Positions 1-6,318 of a stretch of 64,000 nucleotides of DNA are shown here, piece by piece (position 1 is the first letter of the stretch; every line of letters starts with the position of its first letter). The stretch covers positions 1-64,000 of the forward strand of contig NZ_SCMK01000004.1 in the NCBI RefSeq assembly GCF_005503355.1, read 5' to 3'. Source of the stretch: Sphingomonas sp. 1F27F7B. Lineage in GTDB: Bacteria > Pseudomonadota > Alphaproteobacteria > Sphingomonadales > Sphingomonadaceae. The position numbers and the translations under genes are program-made. Below the pieces are notes generated by a model that had not been told where the DNA came from, ran no database searches, and was given only the letters and a program-made list of their open reading frames with translations.

Positions 1-49
1 CCTTCAAGATCGCGATGATCTGCTCTTCGCTGAACCTGCTGCGCTTCAT
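1..49 (-). CDS. IS3-family transposase OrfA, N-terminal end only (runs off left edge)
   Basis: The complement of these bases translates from an ATG as MKRSRFSEEQIIAILK, the characteristic start of the small helix-turn-helix OrfA of IS3-family elements, which binds the element's terminal repeats. Only 16 codons lie inside the window, so whether the element is intact cannot be judged. An SD-like AAGGAG lies about 16 bases upstream inside a hairpin. The neighbouring Rhs remnant ends in residues that seem to come from the element's end, which suggests that this insertion sequence interrupted the Rhs gene. Confidence 0.8.
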   Translation of the reverse strand, partial: MKRSRFSEEQIIAILK

Positions 50-53
50 TCTC

Positions 54-75
54 GTCCGACTCCTTTGCGTCGGAC
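54..75 (-). promoter_or_regulatory. Hairpin upstream of the transposase start
   Basis: A perfect 7-bp inverted repeat (GTCCGAC / GTCGGAC) with an 8-base loop lies 4 bases upstream of the transposase ATG. On the transposase strand the SD-like AAGGA sits in the loop and runs into the second arm. Such hairpins in insertion sequences can limit translation of transposase from read-through transcripts; this function is inferred here. Confidence 0.45.
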
Positions 76-76
76 T

Positions 77-469
77 CTACTCAAAATCGGTCACATTCCA
101 GGGGCGCACGTCAATCGCAGTGCGATTACCCCAGCAATCCGCTTGCGCGAGCACCGAACCCTGAGGATCGGCGTGCAGCACCTTCGTGCCCGAGCAGTTC
201 AGCGCATTGCCCTCGTCGAGCAGGATCGGCTCGTCGATATCGGGACCGAACGCATTGCGGCGCAGCAATGTGCGGCTGCCATCATATTCGGCGACCAGAT
301 TGTCCCCATCATAGAGGAAACGCGTGATGCCGGTGCCCGGGCTGTAGCTCTCGTATAGCCGTCCCAGCGGTTCATAGGTCAGTTGCGCGCCCGTCGAGGC
401 CACCACCAGCCGGTTCTCGGCGTCATAGGTATAGGCAGTGTTCGCCAGATTGCGGTTGGCACCCTCCAA
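77..469 (-). pseudogene. Rhs/YD-repeat protein remnant
   Basis: The 130-residue frame carries Rhs-core features: the YD-repeat YTYDAENRL near the start, then a second unit with TRFLYDGDNLVAEYD, and DPQGSVLAQAD, which is typical of the region before the C-terminal toxin of Rhs and wall-associated proteins. Full Rhs proteins exceed 1000 residues and continue beyond this point. Here the reading changes abruptly to a short unrelated tail (VRPWNVTDFE) next to an IS3-type transposase start, so the 3' part has been lost or displaced. The N-terminal side has no recognisable Rhs continuation upstream. It is a gene fragment, not a functional polymorphic toxin. Confidence 0.75.
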
Positions 470-854
470 TTCCTACGCCACACATGGCTATCTTCAGAAT
501 TGGACCAGCTTTTCCAGGGCAGGCCAGTACATTCAACCACCCCCTGAACGCCTCCTAAAATACCTGTAAGAAAAATACCCCAACACCATCAACATCAAGC
601 AAGATACAAACGACAAATCTACTCGACGACAGCTCGCTACAAAAAAATCGATGCGCCACCGACGCCCATCACGGCTACGGAAAAGTTCTCCAGGAACTTA
701 ATTATCTTCGGGTTCATACGGACTCTTCGCCGTCATTGGGCCTCCGCCATTTGCCCTGCTATATGCTCCGGCCATCACGCCAGCCACCGTCATAGCTGTC
801 GATCTGACTGAGCGCGCCGTTCACATCGGGCCAACTTCCGCCTATTGATCCGAG
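470..854. other. Intergenic stretch without a supportable gene
   Basis: I find no convincing coding region in this stretch. On the minus strand there are short peptides (for example a 26-codon frame beginning MNPKIIKFLENF) that could be debris of a larger gene, but none has family features. The stretch is less GC-rich than the housekeeping parts of the window and fits a decayed Rhs-associated region. Confidence 0.4.
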
Positions 855-1313
855 TTATTCGCGAACGGGCGCGACGCGCGCTCCAGGGCCCTCCATAGAG
901 ATAAATATCTCATTGCACGACCCGAGATTAACTTCGTCACGCGCTGGCGTGTGGCGGTAGATATATCCAGATATTATAACCTCTTTTCCGTCGTATTTCT
1001 TCAGCGATCTTCTGAAATTTCCGTAGAAGCTTAAAGAAATGCATTCCTTCCAAGCGCGGTCGCCAAGTGGAGGCATCTTTTCTTTTATATATTCATATGC
1101 CCTCGAACTCTCCCATAAATTATGCTTGTCGTCTCCAAACGTCAGATATCCTGAAACGGATACAAAACCACGATCCTTTATCTTGCCAGAATCGAAATCA
1201 TATAAGGCTGACGACACAGCTTGCCGAGAGCTCGGCAACCCATCGACTCCGGATGCGCCAGTTGACGCGCATGACGCGCATATAGCGGACAATATCGTCA
1301 TCATTGATCTCAT
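855..1313 (-). CDS. Hypothetical secreted or lipoprotein-like protein, possible orphan immunity protein
   Basis: The 152-residue product has a hydrophobic, Ser/Ala/Cys-rich N-terminus (MRSMMTILSAICASCASTG) that may be a signal peptide, though it has no clean lipobox or basic n-region. The body is mixed alpha/beta-like, with VSVSGYLTFGDDKHNLW and later VIISGYIYRH, suggesting a small beta-rich domain that recurs within the sequence. I do not recognise a named family. It is downstream of Rhs-type debris on the same strand, and its ATG overlaps the stop of a short upstream frame, an arrangement typical of toxin-immunity pairs. The immunity role is inferred from position only. Confidence 0.5.
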   Translation of the reverse strand: MRSMMTILSAICASCASTGASGVDGLPSSRQAVSSALYDFDSGKIKDRGFVSVSGYLTFGDDKHNLWESSRAYEYIKEKMPPLGDRAWKECISLSFYGNFRRSLKKYDGKEVIISGYIYRHTPARDEVNLGSCNEIFISMEGPGARVAPVRE

Positions 1314-1777
1314 TCTTGATTCCCAATTCTGCTTAATCTCTTCTGCACTTCATTAAGCCAAGCCCCCAGGAAGCCTCCGACTGGATACACCGATGGAGCG
1401 TGTAAACACGCCCGACCGCATCATAAGGGGATAGAAGAGCCCGATAGTTCCATCGAGATCGGTATAATATAGTCGATCCAGACCATCCCGATTTAAATTA
1501 GAATGTATCTTCATGGGTCTCTTTTTGAGACATCGTCATCTGCGAAAGCCCGATTCTGAGGCGCCGTAAAACGGGTGGGCCACGTCAGGCAGAAAACCGC
1601 CTCTCGCAGTTTTCCGCCATTTTCTTGAGGCGCCCTTATCCGGTCCCAACAACTGAGCTGGTAATCGACGTCTTCATATCAATGTACATCGATGCCGTAA
1701 TTCTCTGTCCATTCCGTGCAAATATTTACAGATTCGTTACATACCATATGAACGATCTTTCCTTAAACGCACCAGCC
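1314..1777. other. Intergenic stretch with one very small candidate ORF
   Basis: The minus strand contains a 53-codon frame at 1353-1514 starting MKIHSNLNRDGLDRLYYTDL, with weak ribosome-binding potential. Another frame reads ..GGFLGAWLNEVQKRL.. and ends in a TGA overlapping the ATG of the 855-1313 gene. Either could be the tail of a degraded Rhs-type toxin; neither is secure. A short GTCTC-TTTTT-GAGAC hairpin lies just upstream of the first. No other signal was found. Confidence 0.3.
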
Positions 1778-1987
1778 CTATTTTTCGCCCCTGGCCAAGT
1801 TGATTAACCGCAAGCGCTTGACAACACTGCCGTCAATATTAATGGCATTTTCTAGTTTTATTACGCCTCTACCGATAATACCGTGGGCCATTATAGCAGA
1901 AATATCACCTAAATATTGAGAAGTTGATGCAGAAGCACTTTTGCAGCCGGCAAGAATGCACATAAAAAGTAAGGAAGTTACCTTCAT
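1778..1987 (-). CDS. Small putative lipoprotein
   Basis: This is a 69-residue product starting MKVTSLLFMCILAGC, a short basic N-terminus, hydrophobic core and lipobox ILAGC at residues 11-15, so it should be acylated and anchored in a membrane. The ATG is chosen over one 11 codons upstream because an AAGGAA ribosome-binding site lies 8 bases before it and the signal peptide then begins correctly. The mature part contains ISAIMAHGIIGRGVIKLENA and has no known domain. It sits in the Rhs/IS debris region and may be an accessory or immunity-type lipoprotein; function unknown. Confidence 0.5.
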   Translation of the reverse strand: MKVTSLLFMCILAGCKSASASTSQYLGDISAIMAHGIIGRGVIKLENAINIDGSVVKRLRLINLARGEK

Positions 1988-2297
1988 TGCGTCGTTTCCT
2001 TTTCTGGTAGTTTTCGACACCCCCTCTCAACCCTACGGTATTACGGTGATTTATCGGCCTGATTCGAACCTTCCCGCCATCCTGCTCGACGGCGTTTACG
2101 TTCTTCCCATCCGCTTGATAGTTTGGAATGCCCAACTTATCCGGGATAAGACAGTCGCCTTTCCCGGGAACTCCCGTATTTGCGTCAACCGGCTCAGTAT
2201 GCAGAGCCGCCTCGGCGCCAGCCATGGCCGAGGGTTTAAAGATAGCACCGTTCGGATCAGAATAAATTGTGGCTATTTGGGCCGCAATCTGGTTCAT
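1905..2297 (-). CDS. Hypothetical protein, probably a truncated fragment
   Basis: The 130-codon frame begins MNQIAAQIATIYSDPNGAIF and can be read a few codons further upstream to a stop. The first about 95 residues look protein-like, but the last about 27 overlap the start of the lipoprotein gene in another frame and are Cys/Phe-rich, as expected of read-through past a lost original end. I recognise no family. It could be the C-terminal piece of a polymorphic toxin or a phage-related protein; this is a weak call. Confidence 0.3.
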   Translation of the reverse strand: MNQIAAQIATIYSDPNGAIFKPSAMAGAEAALHTEPVDANTGVPGKGDCLIPDKLGIPNYQADGKNVNAVEQDGGKVRIRPINHRNTVGLRGGVENYQKRKRRNEGNFLTFYVHSCRLQKCFCINFSIFR

Positions 2298-2670
2298 CGT
2301 GCCGTTGGTCTGGCGACCGAACTGGCGCGGCTATGATAAGCTGCGCGCCGTTAGATCCTTTTCAGCTTCGACGGCCAACTGAACGAAGGCTGCATTCCAC
2401 ATCCGCTCATCTGGCAGCCGCCGCTCCGCTAACCGCCCATCACTTGCCATTCCTATGGGCGCTCGTCGGAGCTCCTGGATGACAATGCCAGCTTGTGCCA
2501 GTGAAACCTGTCAGGACACGATAATCCTGAGCTTTTCCAACCGATCCGAGGCTTCTGCCGCCACATATAGTACATGTAGATGGTGCCAGGGCGCTGGCGG
2601 CATATTCTGAGCTTGAATAGCTTGGCTCGACCTCAGTCGTGACGCACCGTACGGCATCGAGCCTGGCGGT

Positions 2671-2814
2671 AAAAAGGGGGATGTCGGGCGCCTGATCGGC
2701 CGCACCAAAGGCGGCATGAATGCCAAGCTTCATGCTGTTACCGATGCGAATGGCCGCCCCTTGAGCTTCTTCATGACCGGCGGCCAGGTCAGTGATTATA
2801 TCGGCGCCGCCGAG
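2671..2814 (+). pseudogene. IS5-family transposase fragment
   Basis: The forward frame reads KKGDVGRLIGRTKGGMNAK and continues through DANGRPLSFFMTGGQVSDY, the well-conserved central DDE-domain segment of IS5-family (IS427-like) transposases. Homology starts abruptly near 2671 and is lost after ..DYIGAA at 2814, where the family normally continues into the DRGYD motif. No terminal repeats or flanking halves are recognisable, so this is a scrap of about 48 codons left by an old insertion. Confidence 0.75.
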
Positions 2815-2945
2815 CGTGGTCACCTCCCCCACCGCAGATTCGCCATAGGCGATGAACATACTTTCACCGCAACGTCGCCGGGCCCGCCCTACGGCAAGAT
2901 CAACGATTGCCGCGATGGGGATGATGCAGAACAGAACCCTGCATG

Positions 2946-4751
2946 CTACTGCATACCCGGCTTATTCTTTTGATTCTCCGATGCCATCTTCATGGCGATG
3001 TCCCGCTCTACTTCTGTTATATTGGCAAGCATGCCATGCGTGGATTGCACGACCATCACCGTGGGATGGCCGCGGAATTGGGCGGGAAGGTCGTCCGGGC
3101 GCGATGCTCCGTCCATGCTGCCGAAATAGAAGGACAGGCGCGACGATGGTTGCAGTCGGCCCACCTCGGCGCGCAGGTCGGCGATGAAGCGTGCCCGGCC
3201 GGCGTCGCCGCCATATATCGACGCTTCGAATTCGCGCTGGCTTTCGGGGGGCACCTTGTTCCTGGCAAAGCCCTCGCGGTTCTGCAGCATTTCTTCGGCC
3301 GAATGCAGCGTCAGCGCTGGCACGCGGAAGAACATATGATCGAACAGCGCGGCATGATAGCGGGCGGCAAGCACGCCGGGAACGCCGCCGAAACTGTCCA
3401 CCAGCAGATAACGCCGTCGGAACGGACTGCGCGCCACCCAGCGCATCACCTGGTCCACATCCTGCCGATAGGCAGCGATGCCAAGCCGCGGCAATCGCTC
3501 CGAAAGCGCTCTGCCACCGCCCTGCATGCCTGAATATTCAACGATCAGGATCGATTTCCCTTTCGCCGCCGCCTCGCGAACGTCCCGGGGCACGGCATCG
3601 AGCGAATAGGGAATCGTCGGGCCACCATGGAAATAGACGATCAGCCCCCCATCGGCATGCACCGGACGATAGAGCGTGGCAAAGGCACGCCCCCTGCCCG
3701 GCCCGAACTGCACCTCGCTGCGAACGACGGGCATATCGACGGGAAGCGTGTTCTCGACCGGTAACGGGATCGGGAGCGGCAGTTGCTTCTTCTCGCAAAG
3801 CCGCCAACTGCGGATTTCGCCGTGGCGGACACGCACGATGCGACGCTCCCGCTCGAGATCGACGAGCGCGAACAGCGTCGCGCCGTTGGCGGCAACATCG
3901 GTGATTGCAGCAAGCTGCCCGAAATGCCTTCCAAGGTCGATTGCACTCCCGCGCAGCGGCTCGACCCGGGAAATCCCGAACCGGCCGGCGATCGTCCCCA
4001 GCCGCCGATCGAGAAAGGGCAGGGCATAAGGCAAGAAGGGGCGACCGGCTTCCTGCTCGCCAAGCTGCCGTACGCGCGTCGTGCCCGGCATCAGCAGCGG
4101 CGCCGAGGTGAAGGCGATGTTCTTGCCCGTATTCCACCGCTTCGCACCGGCATAGGCCCTCAGTCGGAATGCATTGCCCCATTGGAAGGTAAGCAGGGTT
4201 GCAGACCCTGCCCCTTGGGTAAGCAACGCCCGCCTGGGCGCGCCATCGGCGCGGGCGCGTCGAAGCAGCTCCAGCGCTTCGGGCCGCTGGTGAAAAGCGA
4301 GATCGCCATTGGCAATGGCCTCGATTCGCACTTCCTCCCATAAAGGGTCCATGCGCGGCCCGGCTTCGACACGCTGCTGGTCGGCAAGATAGAAGCCAGT
4401 CCCGCGCGCCTCGACCCGGAACAGCAGCCGATCCCCGCTTTCGCTCCAGCGCAGGGGCTCGACCCGCGCATTGGCGCCGATCGCGACCGACAACGCGGCC
4501 GCTCCGCTTTCCGGCAGGCTCGTGACCTCGAAATGATGCGGCTCCGTGGAATCGAAGTCGCGCAGGTCGCGCGAGGAGGTCCAGGTAACTACGCGGCGAG
4601 ATGCCGGGTCCACCATCAGCCGGTTCGCGTAGCATTGCGCGTCCGGGTTCGCGACAACATGGACTTGGAACCCCTCTATGCCGACGCGGTCTTCTTGTCC
4701 GGAAGGCGCTGGAGCCAGAGCAGTCAATATTGCTGAAAGAAACAGGCGCAT
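2946..4751 (-). CDS. Secreted alpha/beta hydrolase, S9 prolyl-oligopeptidase-like
   Basis: The 601-residue product has an N-terminal signal-like segment (MRLFLSAILTALAPAP), a central region of repeated beta-strand character compatible with a propeller, and a C-terminal alpha/beta hydrolase domain. The hydrolase part shows LIVYFHGGP (oxyanion-hole HGG), a nucleophile elbow DSFGG with Ser453, and a C-terminal STHGM with His572; an Asp in GSMDGASRPDD is the likely third residue. This matches S9-type peptidases in plan but the elbow lacks the first Gly of GxSxG. It lies 56 bases downstream of the double-glycine leader gene on the same strand, so it may be co-transcribed and act on the exported product in the periplasm or outside. 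It could also be an unrelated esterase or peptidase; lasso-peptide isopeptidases of sphingomonads have a similar plan, but no lasso genes are present. Confidence 0.7.
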   Translation of the reverse strand: MRLFLSAILTALAPAPSGQEDRVGIEGFQVHVVANPDAQCYANRLMVDPASRRVVTWTSSRDLRDFDSTEPHHFEVTSLPESGAAALSVAIGANARVEPLRWSESGDRLLFRVEARGTGFYLADQQRVEAGPRMDPLWEEVRIEAIANGDLAFHQRPEALELLRRARADGAPRRALLTQGAGSATLLTFQWGNAFRLRAYAGAKRWNTGKNIAFTSAPLLMPGTTRVRQLGEQEAGRPFLPYALPFLDRRLGTIAGRFGISRVEPLRGSAIDLGRHFGQLAAITDVAANGATLFALVDLERERRIVRVRHGEIRSWRLCEKKQLPLPIPLPVENTLPVDMPVVRSEVQFGPGRGRAFATLYRPVHADGGLIVYFHGGPTIPYSLDAVPRDVREAAAKGKSILIVEYSGMQGGGRALSERLPRLGIAAYRQDVDQVMRWVARSPFRRRYLLVDSFGGVPGVLAARYHAALFDHMFFRVPALTLHSAEEMLQNREGFARNKVPPESQREFEASIYGGDAGRARFIADLRAEVGRLQPSSRLSFYFGSMDGASRPDDLPAQFRGHPTVMVVQSTHGMLANITEVERDIAMKMASENQKNKPGMQ

Positions 4752-4807
4752 TCACGGTTCCTTGTACAGAGGCGAGCCTCCGGCCCGCCTCTGCTTGTGG
4801 GGAGCGA

Positions 4808-5323
4808 TTACTGTGGAGGGTTTAGGATGACGGTGAGCGGCCCGTTCTGATCGCTGTCGGGGGTCCAGCGCTGGCCATCAGCCGTCACTTCCCAGCCCCC
4901 ATTGGGAGAGGGGCGCCATGCGATGTCAAAGACGCGGTCGCCGTTGAAATCGACCAGCACATAGCCGTTTGATTGAATGACCGAGCCGGTTGGAGACAGC
5001 TTCTCGATCTTGGGGCCTATCAGGGAGTTAACACCCTGGCCGCCACCCTGGTTGCCGGCGATGACACCGTCGCCTGACGGATAGGCGCCGCCGGGGCCGC
5101 CTGACGGATAGGCCCCGTCGGGATTGCCGTCGTTGCCGCCGTCATAGGGCGGGTTTTCATCCCAGTATTCGTCCCAGTCGGGCGGAGGATCGCCGTGATC
5201 CCTTGGATCGTTCACGACGATCTCCGAGCTCTTGGTGCCCCCTGCAACGAGCGCCATTTCAAATTCGGTCAGAATCCTCACGAAAAACTCCATTTCCGTT
5301 GAAATGCGAACCACGATTCGCAC
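4808..5323 (-). CDS. Double-glycine leader protein, candidate substrate of the adjacent C39 exporter
   Basis: The first 29 residues end in ILTEFEMALVAGG, a double-glycine leader: hydrophobic residues at alternating positions, an acidic patch and terminal Gly-Gly at 28-29. Such leaders are cut by C39 peptidase domains of ABC exporters, and one is encoded at 6319-8466. After the leader comes a strongly acidic, Pro/Gly/Asp-rich low-complexity stretch (residues 30-100) with a GAYPSG unit repeated twice, then a compact 70-residue domain (..YVLVDFNGDRVFDIAWRPS..) of beta character. The reading starts with GTG; an in-frame ATG at 5293 would give a 19-residue leader, and neither has a strong ribosome-binding site. 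At 171 residues it is longer than a classic bacteriocin. Its function, whether bacteriocin, effector or surface protein, is unknown. Confidence 0.7.
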   Translation of the reverse strand: MRIVVRISTEMEFFVRILTEFEMALVAGGTKSSEIVVNDPRDHGDPPPDWDEYWDENPPYDGGNDGNPDGAYPSGGPGGAYPSGDGVIAGNQGGGQGVNSLIGPKIEKLSPTGSVIQSNGYVLVDFNGDRVFDIAWRPSPNGGWEVTADGQRWTPDSDQNGPLTVILNPPQ

Positions 5324-5408
5324 AACAACTTAATCACTTTCATTATTGATTTGCAAATTCATATCCAAATCTACAGAATATATATTGTAAACTTTTCGAG
5401 AAATATTT

Positions 5409-6203
5409 GTGACCCATCAGAGAATCATCGAGACACTTCCCCGTTTGAAATTCCCTTCACTTGGAGAAATCTCAAATTTTACTATCTTGAGCGCCGCCCA
5501 CGAAGCGGCCGCGGCACGATTACGGCCCACTGACGCTGCCGCCATGCAACGGCTTGCCGCGTCCTATCCATACACCCCGGACGAACGCATTGCCGCCCTT
5601 GCCGGGCTGCATGACGAGCTCGAAGCACATGTCCTCGGCGCGGCGCCCGACGGAAGCGCCGAGGAAGCGCTGAGACGCGCCCGCCTGGAATTCGACATCT
5701 ATACTGCCTTCACCCGCGGGCATCCCGATGTCAGCTACCGCGATCCGGCACGGTTGGCGCGAGACACGATCGAGGTGCATCGCCGCTGCCGTGCCGGCGC
5801 GAACGCGTTCCGCCGCTCGGGCGTGCGCATCGCCGCGTTCGACAATAGTGCCGCGACCCATTTCCCAGACTGGCGGCTGTGCGATGGCCTGATGGCGGAA
5901 CTGGCGCAGTTCGTCAGCACACATATCGACAAATGGCCCGCAATCTGCGCGATGGCGACCTATGGCGGCATCATTCACGCCCACCCGTTCCTCGACGGCA
6001 ATGGGCGCACCGCCCGAATCATGCACAACCTCGTGCTCTATTCGGCCGGTTGCCGACACTTCCTGCCCATCAACTTGATCGCATCGCGCACCGGGAACAG
6101 CCTGGTGGTGAAACTTCGGCGACTGGTGCTTGGCAATGACTGGAGCGGCCTGCAACGCTTCTTCCTCGATTCGTGCACACTTTCTCAGGAATGGCAGGAA
6201 TGA
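5409..6203 (+). CDS. Fic-domain protein (putative AMP/NMP transferase)
   Basis: The 264-residue product contains the Fic core HPFLDGNGRTAR at residues 192-203, matching HxFx(D/E)GNGRxxR, where the His is the catalytic base and the Asp/Asn/Arg residues bind Mg-ATP phosphates. Fic enzymes transfer AMP or related groups to hydroxyl side chains of target proteins. I cannot identify a clear inhibitory (S/T)xxxE(G/N) helix. The N-terminal 100 residues are helical and not recognised. It is transcribed divergently from the double-glycine gene across an AT-rich 85-base spacer and lies between that gene and its presumed exporter, so it may modify the exported protein, protect the producer, or regulate the locus. 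These roles are inferred from position. Confidence 0.85.
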   Translation: MTHQRIIETLPRLKFPSLGEISNFTILSAAHEAAAARLRPTDAAAMQRLAASYPYTPDERIAALAGLHDELEAHVLGAAPDGSAEEALRRARLEFDIYTAFTRGHPDVSYRDPARLARDTIEVHRRCRAGANAFRRSGVRIAAFDNSAATHFPDWRLCDGLMAELAQFVSTHIDKWPAICAMATYGGIIHAHPFLDGNGRTARIMHNLVLYSAGCRHFLPINLIASRTGNSLVVKLRRLVLGNDWSGLQRFFLDSCTLSQEWQE

Positions 6204-6318
6204 TTCACAATATATATTTATTACCATAGAGTTTTCTTGAAGAGAAATTTCCATCTATTCATCAATTTCTGGAACTTATCATTAAAATCTTACGAATATA
6301 CATTGAAAGGCAGCATCT

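Noticed and set aside
2040..2075. GGTTCGAATC on the minus strand, resembling a tRNA T-loop
   Set aside because: No acceptor stem, D-arm or anticodon arm can be built around it. It falls inside an open reading frame.
2440..2859. Minus-strand frame of 139 codons over the IS5 fragment
   Set aside because: It is the antisense of the transposase remnant; only the plus strand matches a known family.
2946..4751. Hydrolase as a lasso-peptide isopeptidase
   Set aside because: The fold plan is similar, but no lasso precursor, B or C genes are nearby and the double-glycine cargo belongs to another export route, so a specific call is not justified.
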